64,000 bases of DNA from Persicobacter sp. CCB-QB2 (GCF_001274635.1 NZ_LBGV01000001.1:558001-622000), one strand, 5' to 3'. Shown: positions 25,594 through 34,862, counted from the first letter of the stretch. The notes: generated by a model not told the origin, from the letters alone. Translations and numbers: made by a program.

Positions 25594-25646
25594 GTTCCAC
25601 GCAAATATAAGAGATCGAAAGGGGAAAACCGTGGAAACCGTGGAAC
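25594..25646 (-). promoter_or_regulatory. Operon promoter with ParB-like half-sites
   Basis: The -7 element TATATTTG (plus-strand CAAATATA, 25602-25609) stands about 55 bases upstream of the hydrolase ATG. Around it lie GTTCCACG (25594-25601), CGTGGAAA (25630-25637) and CGTGGAAC (25639-25646). GTTCCACG is a half of the palindromic parS-type sequence, so ParB could bind here and regulate its own operon. No good -33 TTG is seen. Confidence 0.45.
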
Positions 25647-25803
25647 TATTTTTGTGAATATTTCAAGAAAAAATTTTGCCACAAAATCAATCTAATTTAA
25701 GGTGTTGATTGTGAGTGGTGTAGTGGTTTTGCCTTGCTTTGAGGAATAAAATATAGTTTAAAAAAATGGGAAAAGCATGTAAGAAATATAATTGTCTTTT
25801 AAA

Positions 25804-25847
25804 ATAAAAAACCACCCACTGTACGGTCATCAGAAGGTGGTTTTTTT
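25804..25847 (-). terminator. Terminator after the AAA ATPase gene
   Basis: AACCACC (25810-25816) pairs with GGTGGTT (25836-25842) around a 19-base loop, with T-runs on both strands, so it may work in both directions. Confidence 0.75.
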
Positions 25848-25855
25848 GTTTGTTT

Positions 25856-27358
25856 TTATGGTTCCTCTTCCGGAAAGTCCGGGCTCATGTCCAGCATGCC
25901 GGAGAGAAAATCGCCGAAATGTGCGCCACCGCTGAGGGGTTTTTTACTGAGCATGCTGTAGGCGGCCAGGCCATGGAGCAGGAATTCCACAAATAGCGGA
26001 ATTTCTTGCTGCGGTATATGGGTCAAATGTGTTTTTATGAAATCCGTGAGTGGGCTGATGGCCAATAATTCCCCGGTAAAATCATCTTCAGAGAATTCAT
26101 CCATCACATCCACTACATTTCCTTTTTCGAAATAATCGCTGATTTTTCCATAGGGGTTTATCTCCTCCTTTCGGGCTTTTTCCGGGGAGGGGAAATATTT
26201 TTCAAACTGAATACGAATGGCTTTGTCCATTAAATTAGCGGCTACCGCAGCAGCGCCCTCTTGTTCTCCTTCATAAACCAATTCTACCTTTCCGGTAATG
26301 GCCGGGGTGATTTTGAGGAAGTCAGCAATGCGTGCCGCTCCTGTGGACTCTCCATTGATCAGCATTCTTCTTTCAATGGTGGAGTAAAGGGTTTCCAGCG
26401 CGGAAATGGTCAATCGGGCGGAAACGCCGCTTTTGCCATCTACATATTCGGACTCCCGGGCTTCGGCAGCAATTTGTTCTATCAGGCTGAAAAGAAGTGG
26501 CGAAATATGAATCTTCTCCTGCAGCTCTGCGCTGATTTTGGCTTCTTGTCGGGTGATTTTCTCCCCGATGTCCAGCGTTGGTGGGTAGTGGGTGATGATC
26601 TGGCTTTCGATGCGGTCTTTCAGTGGGGTGACGATGCTTCCGCGGTTGGTGTAGTCTTCCGGATTGGCTGTGAAGACGAACTGTAAATCCAGAGGCAGGC
26701 GTAGCTGGAAGCCCCGGATCTGGATGTCGCCTTCCTGCAGAATGTTGAACAACGCCACCTGTATGCGCGCTTGCAGATCGGGAAGCTCATTGATGACGAA
26801 AATGCCGCGGTTCGATCTGGGGATCAGTCCGAAATGGATAATGCGTTCGTCAGAATAAGAAAGCTTTTGGGCAGCGGCTTTGATGGGGTCGATGTCACCA
26901 ATGAGGTCAGCTACCGTAACATCGGGAGTGGCTAGTTTTTCCACATAGCGAAGGTCGCGATGCAGCCAGGCAATAGGTGTTTCATCGCCCAAATTCAGTA
27001 TTTGCTGTCTGCCGAAAAAAGAGAGGGGGTGAAAGGGATCGTCATTGATTTCAGAGCCTTCGATATACGGAATGTATTCATCCAGGAGGTTGGTCATCAG
27101 GCGGGCTATACGGGTTTTAGCTTGTCCCCTTAAACCTAAAAGGTTGATGTTGTGCCCGGCTAAAATAGCTCTTTGAAGTTCCGGAATCACAGTTTCTTCA
27201 TAGCCATGGATGCCCTTGAAGGGATTCACGTCGTTTTGCAAAGCCTGAATCAGGTTTTTTCTTAATTCGGCTTTGGTGCTTTGCGGCTGGAAGCCCGCTT
27301 TTTTTAATGCTCCGAAAGTTTTGATTTCAGTCGGAGAGGGTTTGGGTGTATTGGTCAT
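25856..27358 (-). CDS. MoxR/magnesium-chelatase-like AAA+ ATPase
   Basis: A 500-residue AAA+ protein. The P-loop is GLRGQAKTRIAR (about residue 74), where Ala replaces the usual Gly before Lys. Then come DLIGDIDP, GIFVINELPDLQ (Walker B), a sensor-1 region DLQFVFTANPEDYTNRG and TPLKDRIESQI. The family is related to the ChlI/BchI subunit and MoxR. It is paired with the VWA gene 99 bases upstream on the same strand. Such pairs act as ATPase plus metal-site adaptor; the target is unknown. Confidence 0.85.
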   Translation of the reverse strand: MTNTPKPSPTEIKTFGALKKAGFQPQSTKAELRKNLIQALQNDVNPFKGIHGYEETVIPELQRAILAGHNINLLGLRGQAKTRIARLMTNLLDEYIPYIEGSEINDDPFHPLSFFGRQQILNLGDETPIAWLHRDLRYVEKLATPDVTVADLIGDIDPIKAAAQKLSYSDERIIHFGLIPRSNRGIFVINELPDLQARIQVALFNILQEGDIQIRGFQLRLPLDLQFVFTANPEDYTNRGSIVTPLKDRIESQIITHYPPTLDIGEKITRQEAKISAELQEKIHISPLLFSLIEQIAAEARESEYVDGKSGVSARLTISALETLYSTIERRMLINGESTGAARIADFLKITPAITGKVELVYEGEQEGAAAVAANLMDKAIRIQFEKYFPSPEKARKEEINPYGKISDYFEKGNVVDVMDEFSEDDFTGELLAISPLTDFIKTHLTHIPQQEIPLFVEFLLHGLAAYSMLSKKPLSGGAHFGDFLSGMLDMSPDFPEEEP

Positions 27359-27457
27359 GGTTTTGAGTTTCGGTTTTCTGCTACTGAATAATAATAGGAG
27401 TTGGTTCGGGCGCTTAAGCCCGATGATGCGGTTTGGGGTAAGTTTGGCTTAGCGGCA

Positions 27458-28558
27458 CTAAATATTTCTTCTTCGATTTCTTTTGTAGTCTTCAAAAACC
27501 AGGTCTCCCAGTCCCTGAAGACCGGAGAAATAGGCATTGCCCTGGTTGACTTCCGTAAACTCCCGCACAAATTGTTGCAGGTAAGGATCCGAAGCGATCA
27601 TAAAGGTGGTGATCGGAATGTGAATCCTTCTGGCTTGTGCGGCCAGATTCAGACATTTGTTGACAATTTTCCGGTCCAGGCCAAAGCTGTTTTTGTAATA
27701 CCCACGGGGCTCCTTCAGGCAGGAAGGTTTGCCGTCGGTAATCATAAATATCTGCTTGTTGCTGTTTTTGCGCCTTCTTAATAAATCCATGGCAAGTTCC
27801 AGCCCCGCTACGGTATTGGTGTGGTAAGGGCCCACCTTTAAATAGGGTAGGTCTTTGATTTCAATTTGCCAGGCGTCATTTCCAAAGACTAAAATGTCCA
27901 GGGTGTCCTTGGGATATTTTTTGGTGATCATTTCGGCTAAGGCCATCGCCACCTTTTTGGCCGGAGTGATGCGATCTTCTCCGTAAAGGATCATGGAGTG
28001 GGAAATGTCGATCATCAGTACAGTGGAAGTTTGTGTTTTGAATTCCTTTTCTACCACTTCCAGGTCATTTTCCTGAAGATTAAAAGCGCTGATGCCATGA
28101 TTAATTTGTGCATTCCGAAGGCTGTCCGTCATGGAAATTTGTCCGGGGGCATCACCAAACTGCCAGGGACGGCGGTCAGCGCCCAGCTCATCTCCCTGTT
28201 GTCCGGGGAAAGGAGTGTGGTGATTGCCTCTCTTGCTCTTGCGTAATTTGCCGAAAATTTCTTCCAGGGCATTCTTCCTGATTTTTCCTTCACTCTTTGC
28301 AGTGATCTCAAATTGCCCATCCTGTGGATTTTCCCGGATGTAGCCTTTATCTTTCAGGTCCCGGTAGAAATCACCCATGCCGTATTGATCGTCCGTCAAC
28401 TGATATTGCCGGTCCAGGTTGTTCATCCAGGCCATAGCCTCAGACACATCACCCGAGGTGATTGTAGAGAGTTGGAGGAAAATATCCAGCAATTTTTGAA
28501 AGGGAGATTGTTGATTTCCGGAGCCTATTTGTGGGGGAGAGAATCTGTATCCGATCAT
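27458..28558 (-). CDS. VWA domain protein, partner of the AAA+ ATPase
   Basis: A 366-residue protein. The N-terminal 150 residues are helical, with a charged, proline-rich part after them. The von Willebrand A domain occupies about 170-350, with a MIDAS motif MIDISHSMILYG, a Thr at AGLELAMD-adjacent NTVAGL, and IFMITDGKPS. It has no signal peptide, so it is cytoplasmic. It precedes the AAA+ gene and should be co-transcribed with it. Confidence 0.85.
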   Translation of the reverse strand: MIGYRFSPPQIGSGNQQSPFQKLLDIFLQLSTITSGDVSEAMAWMNNLDRQYQLTDDQYGMGDFYRDLKDKGYIRENPQDGQFEITAKSEGKIRKNALEEIFGKLRKSKRGNHHTPFPGQQGDELGADRRPWQFGDAPGQISMTDSLRNAQINHGISAFNLQENDLEVVEKEFKTQTSTVLMIDISHSMILYGEDRITPAKKVAMALAEMITKKYPKDTLDILVFGNDAWQIEIKDLPYLKVGPYHTNTVAGLELAMDLLRRRKNSNKQIFMITDGKPSCLKEPRGYYKNSFGLDRKIVNKCLNLAAQARRIHIPITTFMIASDPYLQQFVREFTEVNQGNAYFSGLQGLGDLVFEDYKRNRRRNI

Positions 28559-28651
28559 ATTGTGGGTGAGGTATTTAGCTTTGAAATAACAATTTATTTG
28601 ATATTTTAATTAAACAATGATATTTCGGGGACAATTCCCTATAATTTTCAT

Positions 28652-28784
28652 TAAGCCGGATAATTCATACTTAAATCCTCGTTTAGCTGTGAGTCGGAAA
28701 AAATGAAGGAATAGTTGCCTGTTTCGAGTTTTTTTCAACCAAACAGATGAATGAGGAGAAAGCAAGCTTGCCAAATTTGGGCTA
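28652..28784 (-). repeat. Dispersed intergenic repeat family 1, copy C
   Basis: A minus-strand copy. On that strand it starts TAGCCCAAATTTGGCAAGC, runs through TTTCTCCTCATTCATCTG, GAAAAAAACTCGAAACAGG, TTCCTTCATTTTTTCCGAC and AGCTAAACGAGGATTTAAG, and ends TGAATTATCCGGCTTA. It is one of the best-preserved copies. Confidence 0.75.
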
Positions 28785-28884
28785 TTTTAAATCAACGAAA
28801 ACAAACCGTAATGCACTGAAGATAAGTCGCTTACAATTAAGAGGCGAATTAAGTGCTGAATAATTCGGCTTAAGAGCGTGTTTA

Positions 28885-29030
28885 ATACCACACCATCCGA
28901 CTGCAAATTCGAATTATTGAAAGTGATTTTAGATAATTTAATTACAATAGCGCTGCTATTTTTCTCAAAATAATCGGGTATCGTTTCTGTAATAATCAAA
29001 TTTTCGTCACGAATTTTGGATTTACACATG
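28885..29030 (+). repeat. Dispersed repeat family 2, copy b
   Basis: It matches 13500-13645 over about 140 bases: CATCCGACTGCAAATTCGAAT, GAAAGTGATTTTAGATAATT, TTTTTCTCAAAATAATCGGG and AATCAAATTTTCG. It fills the gap before the formate/nitrite-type channel gene together with repeat copy C; this whole 500-base gap holds no gene. Confidence 0.6.
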
Positions 29031-29064
29031 ATCTAAGCGCTTTGTGGAACTCAAATGAATAACT

Positions 29065-29871
29065 ATGAATAAAAAAAATAGGGATAATGCCCTGATTGAA
29101 AAAAAAGATCAACCCAAGCCTTTGGATCAAATTCTTGATGAACAGATCGAAATGAGCCTGCATGAATTTAACCGTTCTTCCATTGGGCTTTTGCTGTCGG
29201 CCTTCTCAGCAGGGCTGGAGATAGGGTTTAGTTTTTTACTAATGGGGCTGGTCTATACTATGCTGGGGTATGATGCAGATCCGGTAACGGTCAAAGTATT
29301 CCTGGCTTTGTGTTACCCGCTGGGCTTTCTGTTTGTGATATTGGGCAGGTCAGAGCTATTTACCGAACATACTGCATTGGCGATGTTGCCCGTTTTAAAA
29401 AAAGAAGTGGGAATACGACAGCTTTTTTCCCTTTGGGGGCTGGTGTATGCCGGGAATTTGGTGGGAGGCTTTTTGTTTAGTTTCATTATTGTGCATTACG
29501 GACCTGAAATAGGTTTTTTGGATGCCTGGGTGTTTGGGGAAATTGCTCATCATTTAGTGGATTACCCGATGTCTACCATTTTCATGAGTGCGATTTTTGC
29601 GGGCTGGTTAATGGGGCTTTTGGGTTGGTTGCTGACCTCCAGTAGAGATACGATTTCCCGTATTTTCATTATATTTTTAATCACGACCGTAATCGGACTT
29701 GCCGGTTTTCATCATTGTATTGTCGGTTCGATAGAGGTGTTTTCCGGTGTGCTCAGTGGAGCGATTAGTCTGGGGCATTATTTTAATTTCCAGATTTCGG
29801 CCACTTTCGGAAATATTTTGGGGGGTGCGTTTTTTGTGTCTTTGTTAAAATACAGCCACGTAAGGGCCTGA
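29065..29871 (+). CDS. Formate/nitrite transporter (FNT) family channel, YfdC-like
   Basis: A 268-residue protein with six predicted membrane helices. The charged N-terminus (about 1-45) is followed by helix 1 with SAFSAGLEIGFSF. Other FNT marks are ALCYPLGFLFVILGRSELFT, GLVYAGNLVGG and GFHHCIVGSIEVFSG. It is close to the YfdC branch, longer at the N-terminus than FocA. It is far from the pfl operon, with no gene partner. The substrate (formate, nitrite or another small anion) cannot be told. Confidence 0.85.
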   Translation: MNKKNRDNALIEKKDQPKPLDQILDEQIEMSLHEFNRSSIGLLLSAFSAGLEIGFSFLLMGLVYTMLGYDADPVTVKVFLALCYPLGFLFVILGRSELFTEHTALAMLPVLKKEVGIRQLFSLWGLVYAGNLVGGFLFSFIIVHYGPEIGFLDAWVFGEIAHHLVDYPMSTIFMSAIFAGWLMGLLGWLLTSSRDTISRIFIIFLITTVIGLAGFHHCIVGSIEVFSGVLSGAISLGHYFNFQISATFGNILGGAFFVSLLKYSHVRA

Positions 29872-30107
29872 GTGAGGTTGTTCAGAATGGGTTTGGATTT
29901 TTTTTCAATGATTTGGTTACATGGCAGAGGATCAGGAGAACTTGGTTGCTGTTCAGTCACAGGTGAAGCTATGCCGTTTAGCGGTCTGGTATCGCTGCTG
30001 AATTACCACCCCTTTTGTTTCGTATTTAGTATTTTCAGGCTCTTTTTTGGGAAATGGGTTGCCGGTTAATGCGGGAGGCTGATCCTCAAAGGATTTGGAA
30101 ATGATTT
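29872..30107. other. Gap between the FNT gene and the thrS promoter
   Basis: I see no gene, terminator or repeat here. Short plus and minus frames of about 60 codons exist but lack any family features. Confidence 0.3.
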
Positions 30108-30108
30108 T

Positions 30109-30137
30109 TTGCCTGCAGAAATTTATTGGTATCTTTG
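30109..30137 (+). promoter_or_regulatory. Promoter of thrS
   Basis: TTG (30109-30111) and TATCTTTG (30130-30137) are separated by 18 bases. The ATG is at 30235, so the leader would be about 90 bases. I see no T-box or threonine-tRNA-like fold in it. Confidence 0.7.
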
Positions 30138-30234
30138 GCAAGCCATACTGTGCGCCTCTTTGTAGTCGGGCGGCATTATGAAGCGATTAAGTCAATAGTT
30201 GTAATATTGAGTAAATCGAAAACTAAAAAATATT

Positions 30235-32184
30235 ATGTCTGAGCAAATTAAAATTACACTTCCTGACGGATCTGTCAGGGAGTACGACAAAGGGGTAACG
30301 TCCCATGAAATCGCCCTGAGCATTAGTGAAGGTTTGGCGAGAAATGTATTGTCTGCAAAAGTGAATGGAGAAGTTTGGGATTCCAACCGGGCTATTGATG
30401 AAGATGCGGAAGTACAATTGCTAACCTGGAATGACGAGGACGGAAAGAAAACCTTCTGGCACTCTTCCGCTCACCTGATGGCAGAGGCGCTTCAGGCGCT
30501 TTATCCTTCCACTAAATTCGGTATTGGTCCTTCTATTGACAACGGATTCTACTATGATGTAGATTTCGGTGATCAGGAGTTTGATTCCGCAGATCTGGAA
30601 AAGATCGAGAAGAAAATGACCGAATTGGCGCGTCAGAAAAATACTTTTGACCGTAAGGAAGTTGCCAAAGCGGATGCGGTTGCCTATTTCGAAGAGAAGG
30701 GCGATGAGTATAAGCTGGAGCTATTGGAAGGCCTGGAAGATGGTAGCATTACTTTCTACACACAGGGTGAATTTACGGACCTTTGTCGTGGGCCACATAT
30801 CCCTAATACCGGTGCCATTAAAGCGATCAAATTGCTGAACGTTGCAGGTGCTTATTGGCGAGGAGATGAGTCTCGTAAGCAGTTAACACGTATATATGGT
30901 GTTGCTTTCCCGAAAGCTAAAGAGCTAAAAGAGCATTTGGCGATGCTGGAGGAGGCTAAAAAGCGCGACCACCGTAAGTTGGGGAAAGAGTTAGAGCTTT
31001 TCACTTTCTCTGAGAAAGTAGGTATGGGCTTGCCGCTTTGGTTGCCAAAAGGTGCAATCCTGCGTGACCGCCTGGAGTCTTTCCTTAAAAAGGAGCAAAA
31101 ACGCGCCGGTTATTTGCCGGTAGTGACGCCTCATATCGGAAATAAGAATTTGTACATTACTTCCGGCCACTATGAGAAGTACGGAGAGGATTCTTTCCAG
31201 CCTATTCATACGCCATCTGAGGGAGAGGAATTTTTATTAAAGCCGATGAACTGTCCTCACCACTGTGAGGTCTACCGTTCTCGCCCTCGTTCCTATAAAG
31301 AATTGCCTTATCGCCTGGCCGAATTCGGTACGGTTTATCGCTATGAGCAGTCTGGTGAGTTGCATGGCCTGACCCGTGTTCGTGGTTTTACCCAGGATGA
31401 TGCACACATCTTCTGTCGTCCGGATCAGGTGAAAGAGGAATTCAAAAAGGTAATTGACCTGGTGTTGTATGTTTTCAAATCTTTAGGTTTTGATAATTAT
31501 ACTGCGCAGGTTTCTTTGAGAGATCCTGAAAATAAAACCAAATACATCGGTTCAGATGAGGACTGGGCATTGGCGGAAGCGGCCATTCAGGAAGCAGCGG
31601 ATGAGAAGGGCTTGGTTACTGTGGTAGAAACTGGGGAAGCAGCCTTCTATGGTCCTAAGCTGGATTTCATGGTGAAAGATGCTTTGGGGCGTTCCTGGCA
31701 GTTAGGAACCATTCAGGTGGATTACCAGTTGCCACAGCGCTTTGAATTGGAGTATACCGGTTCAGATAACCAAAAGCACCGTCCGGTGATGATCCACCGA
31801 GCGCCATTTGGTTCTATGGAGCGTTTTACAGCAGTGTTGATTGAGCATTGCGCGGGTAATTTCCCATTATGGCTGGCGCCGGAGCAAATTGCGGTATTGC
31901 CAATCTCTGAGAAATATGCCGATTATGCCGAGCAGGTTTACAATGCATTCACAATGGAAGATATCAATGGCTTCATTGATCACCGTGATGAGAAGATTGG
32001 TCGTAAGATCCGTGATGCAGAGGTGAAAAAGATTCCATACATGATTATTGCAGGTGAAAAAGAGGCCGCGGAAGGAAAAGTTTCTTTGCGTAAGCATGGT
32101 GAAGGAGATATCGGAACCTTTACTTTGGAGGAAGCCGTGAAATATCTGCAGGAGAAAATTCAGCTCTCCATTGCTGGAGAATAA
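30235..32184 (+). CDS. thrS: Threonyl-tRNA synthetase
   Basis: A 649-residue class II synthetase. The TGS domain (1-62), the editing domain with [13 protein letters not shown] and [12 protein letters not shown], and the catalytic core with [43 protein letters not shown] and the final [10 protein letters not shown] are all present. The anticodon-binding domain is C-terminal (about 545-649). Own promoter and terminator, followed by infC, rpmI and rplT in the usual order. Confidence 0.98.
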   Translation: MSEQIKITLPDGSVREYDKGVTSHEIALSISEGLARNVLSAKVNGEVWDSNRAIDEDAEVQLLTWNDEDGKKTFWHSSAHLMAEALQALYPSTKFGIGPSIDNGFYYDVDFGDQEFDSADLEKIEKKMTELARQKNTFDRKEVAKADAVAYFEEKGDEYKLELLEGLEDGSITFYTQGEFTDLCRGPHIPNTGAIKAIKLLNVAGAYWRGDESRKQLTRIYGVAFPKAKELKEHLAMLEEAKKRDHRKLGKELELFTFSEKVGMGLPLWLPKGAILRDRLESFLKKEQKRAGYLPVVTPHIGNKNLYITSGHYEKYGEDSFQPIHTPSEGEEFLLKPMNCPHHCEVYRSRPRSYKELPYRLAEFGTVYRYEQSGELHGLTRVRGFTQDDAHIFCRPDQVKEEFKKVIDLVLYVFKSLGFDNYTAQVSLRDPENKTKYIGSDEDWALAEAAIQEAADEKGLVTVVETGEAAFYGPKLDFMVKDALGRSWQLGTIQVDYQLPQRFELEYTGSDNQKHRPVMIHRAPFGSMERFTAVLIEHCAGNFPLWLAPEQIAVLPISEKYADYAEQVYNAFTMEDINGFIDHRDEKIGRKIRDAEVKKIPYMIIAGEKEAAEGKVSLRKHGEGDIGTFTLEEAVKYLQEKIQLSIAGE

Positions 32185-32204
32185 TAAATGAAAGATAATT
32201 AATG

Positions 32205-32238
32205 AAAACCACCCGCTCCTTACAGGGTGGTTTTTTTT
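32205..32238 (+). terminator. Terminator after thrS
   Basis: AACCACCC (32207-32214) pairs with GGGTGGTT (32225-32232), followed by T. It separates thrS from infC. Confidence 0.85.
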
Positions 32239-32440
32239 ATTTGCTGTCAACTGATCCTTTGAAATTGGTATGATTATCGCTAATTTCTAGCATCTGTGAT
32301 TCGATTTCGTCCTGAAGACTTTGCCTTTAGAGAATGTTGCTTTAATATTTTGTAATTTGATTTGCAAATATTCCATTCCTCAGAAAATTTCCTCATATTT
32401 GCGATTCGAATTTAAGTTTAACCATAATTAAATACATACT

Positions 32441-32998
32441 ATCAGACCGAGAAGATCAAACCGCGGACGTATGGTGAGGCAAGAAGAGCCTTATCGCGTT
32501 AATGAAAAAATTACCGTACGTGAAATTCGTGTGGTGGGGGAGAATATCGAAGTGGGTATTTACTCTACTCGTGACGCCCTTAAAATGGCCAAAGAGCAAG
32601 GTTTGGACTTGGTAGAAATCTCTCCAAAGGCCGATCCTCCTGTTTGTAGAATCATTGACTACTCTAAGTTTAAGTACGAGCAGAAGAAGAAGCAAAAGGA
32701 GATTAAAGCAAAAGCTCAGAAAACCGTATTGAAGGAAATTCGTTTTGGTCCAAATACGGACGAGCACGATTTCAATTTCAAGTTGAAGCATGCGGAAAAG
32801 TTTTTGGAAGAAGGTGCGAAAGTGAAAGCCTATGTGCATTTCGTGGGCCGTACGATTGTCTTCAAAGACCGAGGTGAGGTATTGTTGCTTAAATTCGCTC
32901 AGGCTTTAGCGGAATTGGCGAAAGTTGATCAATTGCCGAAATTGGAAGGTAAGCGTATGACGATTATGCTTTCTCCAAAGAAAAAAGCGGGGAAATAA
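32441..32998 (+). CDS. infC: Translation initiation factor IF-3
   Basis: IF-3 signatures are clear: [58 protein letters not shown] and the C-terminal [16 protein letters not shown]. An ATG exists at 32471, but the frame stays open upstream to a stop at 32429 and encodes RPRRSNRGR, the basic start expected for the family in Bacteroidota. So the start is more likely ATC at 32441 (or ATA at 32432), giving 185 residues. infC is known for rare start codons (AUU in E. coli) that allow autoregulation. Confidence 0.9.
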   Translation: MRPRRSNRGRMVRQEEPYRVNEKITVREIRVVGENIEVGIYSTRDALKMAKEQGLDLVEISPKADPPVCRIIDYSKFKYEQKKKQKEIKAKAQKTVLKEIRFGPNTDEHDFNFKLKHAEKFLEEGAKVKAYVHFVGRTIVFKDRGEVLLLKFAQALAELAKVDQLPKLEGKRMTIMLSPKKKAGK

Positions 32999-33097
32999 GA
33001 TTTTTGAATATTCACGTGACGGGCGGTTTCTTTGGGAGCCGTCTTTGTTGTGTCAATATATATCTGACTATTTTATTTACTTTAAACGATTTGTATT

Positions 33098-33292
33098 ATG
33101 CCTAAGGTAAAAACCAAATCAAGTGCTAAGAAACGTTTCAAGTTGACTGGTACTGGAAAAATCAAAAGAAAGCACGCTTTCAAAAGTCACATTTTGACTA
33201 AAAAAACAACGAAGCAGAAGCGTAATTTGACTCACGCAGGTTTGGTACACAAATCTGATGAGGCGAACATTAAAGCTCAGCTTCACATCTAA
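33098..33292 (+). CDS. rpmI: Large ribosomal subunit protein bL35
   Basis: A 64-residue very basic protein, [20 protein letters not shown] at the start and [15 protein letters not shown] after it, which is the bL35 pattern. It lies between infC and rplT as usual. Confidence 0.97.
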   Translation: MPKVKTKSSAKKRFKLTGTGKIKRKHAFKSHILTKKTTKQKRNLTHAGLVHKSDEANIKAQLHI

Positions 33293-33400
33293 TCTATTCC
33301 GGTCGGGTACCGGGATTCGGTTTATTTATTAATTCACCAGATGTTTGGTCTTTAAGATAAGCACCCCTAGTGGTCACCAAAGGTCAAAAAATTTATTATT

Positions 33401-33745
33401 ATGCCAAGAAGTGTAAATCACGTTGCATCTAGAGCTCGTCGTAAAAGAGTTCTTAAATTAGCCAAAGGTTATTTTGGCCGCCGTAAAAATGTTTGGACAG
33501 TAGCTAAGAACGCTGTTGAGAAAGGTTTGGGATATGCTTACCGTGACCGTAAGGTTAAGAAGCGTGACTTCCGTTCTCTATGGATCCAGCGTATCAACGC
33601 AGGTGCTCGTCTAGAGGGTATGTCATACTCTGCTTTGATGGGTGCATTGAAAAAGAACAACATTGAGCTAAACCGTAAGGTATTGGCTGATTTGGCGATG
33701 AATCATCCTGAGGCTTTCAAAGCAATCGTTGCGAAAGTAAAATAA
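33401..33745 (+). CDS. rplT: Large ribosomal subunit protein bL20
   Basis: A 114-residue basic helical protein. [55 protein letters not shown] and [14 protein letters not shown] are standard bL20 sequences. It is last in the infC-rpmI-rplT operon and followed by a terminator. Confidence 0.98.
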   Translation: MPRSVNHVASRARRKRVLKLAKGYFGRRKNVWTVAKNAVEKGLGYAYRDRKVKKRDFRSLWIQRINAGARLEGMSYSALMGALKKNNIELNRKVLADLAMNHPEAFKAIVAKVK

Positions 33746-33768
33746 GATAGTTCTATTTCAATATAGAG

Positions 33769-33798
33769 GCCCGTTCATTAGTTTGAACGGGTTTTTTT
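33769..33798 (+). terminator. Terminator after rplT
   Basis: CCCGTTCA (33770-33777) pairs with TGAACGGG (33784-33791), followed by seven T. Confidence 0.88.
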
Positions 33799-33963
33799 AT
33801 GTCAAATTATTCGCTCGCTTGGTTTAGTGCGTCATGCTCATGAACTTTATGGTAGTTTGTTAATATGGGTTCTGCTAAGCCGAATTGTTTATCGCTAAAT
33901 CTATTGATTGGGTGTAAGTGATTTATTTTCAGTCTAATAAAATTTATTTTCTTTGAATTATAA

Positions 33964-34095
33964 TAGCCTAAATTTGGGCAAGCTAGCTTTCTCCTCATTC
34001 ATCTGTTTCATTGAAAAAACTCGAAATAGGAAAAATTCCGTCATTTTTTCCGCCTTCCGGCTAAACGAGGGTTTAAGCGTGAATAATCCGGGCTA
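33964..34095 (+). repeat. Dispersed intergenic repeat family 1, copy D
   Basis: It starts TAGCCTAAATTTGGGCAAGC and ends GAATAATCCGGGCTA, so the two ends are short inverted repeats (TAGCC and GGCTA). Inside are TTTCTCCTCATTCATCTG, GAAAAAACTCGAAATAGG, CATTTTTTCCGCC and GGCTAAACGAGG. It is one of the best-preserved copies and is directly followed by copy E. Confidence 0.75.
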
Positions 34096-34104
34096 ATTTT
34101 TTAA

Positions 34105-34231
34105 CAGCCCAAATTGGGGCAAGCTTACTTTCTTCTCCTTCCCCTGTCTTCTTGGGAAAAAATTCGATACAGTAAACTATTCCTTCATTTTTTCCGGCTA
34201 AACGAGGATTTAGGATGAATAATTCAGGTGA
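34105..34231 (+). repeat. Dispersed intergenic repeat family 1, copy E
   Basis: It starts CAGCCCAAATTGGGGCAAGC and ends TGAATAATTCAGGTG, in tandem with copy D and nine bases after it. It shows the same internal blocks (TTTCTTCTCCTTC, AAAAAATTCGAT, TTCCTTCATTTTTTCCGGC, TAAACGAGGATTTAG). It lies just beyond the 3' end of the minus-strand gene at 34239. Confidence 0.72.
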
Positions 34232-34238
34232 TGTTAAA

Positions 34239-34862
34239 TTATTCCCGGGGAAGAGGATGGCGTTGATTATACTCCTCTACAATGTCTTTTAGGTCATCAA
34301 AACGATAAGTGCGGTTGTTGACTTTTTTCACAATTTCCTGATCGTCGCCAAAGAAGTTTTGGATGATGATTTTAAAAAAGGAGCGTTCCACTAAGGTGAG
34401 GTCCCGGCTCTTGTGGCGGTTCAGATAAAGATTGTTTCCGTCATTAGCATTGGGGATGCCTTGCGGGGGTTCCACGGTTTTGAAGTCCTGGCTTAAGGCA
34501 GGGGTGGTTTCGGTGTCTGAAAATTCCACCTCGACATAATACAGATTGACCGCTCCGGCGGCTTCCAGTCTTAAGAAAGTCATTTTATTCTGTACACCGG
34601 AAACCAGCGGGAAGCTGTGGTAGGTGGTGTTGCTGATTTGGTAGGCGCTGAGCTCGCTTGCGCTTTTGGTGGATTTTTTACCTTTCAGATTAATGAACTT
34701 AACCGAAGAGGCCATTTGAAGGTCTCTGCGAGCTTTTATTTTTCCGTGGAGGGTGTCGCCTTCGTTAGTGACGATGTATCCTGTTTCATAATTTTTTTGG
34801 GCAAGGAGGGGGTGGTTGAAAATAAGTAAAAGGGCAATAAAATATAGTAAAGGTTTGATCAT
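34239..34862 (-). CDS. Secreted hypothetical protein
   Basis: A 207-residue protein with a signal peptide (about 1-21, ending PLLAQ). The mature N-terminus reads YETGYIVTNEGDTLHGKIK, a pattern common in a family of uncharacterised exported Bacteroidota proteins (GYI..N.GDTL.G.I). There are no cysteines in a lipobox, so it is probably periplasmic or surface-exposed. It is a single gene with repeats on its 3' side. No function is known to me. Confidence 0.65.
   Translation of the reverse strand: MIKPLLYFIALLLIFNHPLLAQKNYETGYIVTNEGDTLHGKIKARRDLQMASSVKFINLKGKKSTKSASELSAYQISNTTYHSFPLVSGVQNKMTFLRLEAAGAVNLYYVEVEFSDTETTPALSQDFKTVEPPQGIPNANDGNNLYLNRHKSRDLTLVERSFFKIIIQNFFGDDQEIVKKVNNRTYRFDDLKDIVEEYNQRHPLPRE

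Noticed and set aside
27355..27570. Small minus-strand gene between the AAA+ and VWA genes
   Set aside because: The frame overlaps the end of the VWA gene in another phase and has no recognisable features.
30138..30234. T-box or threonine attenuator before thrS
   Set aside because: No T-box bulge sequence or terminator/antiterminator pair is visible in the leader of about 90 bases.
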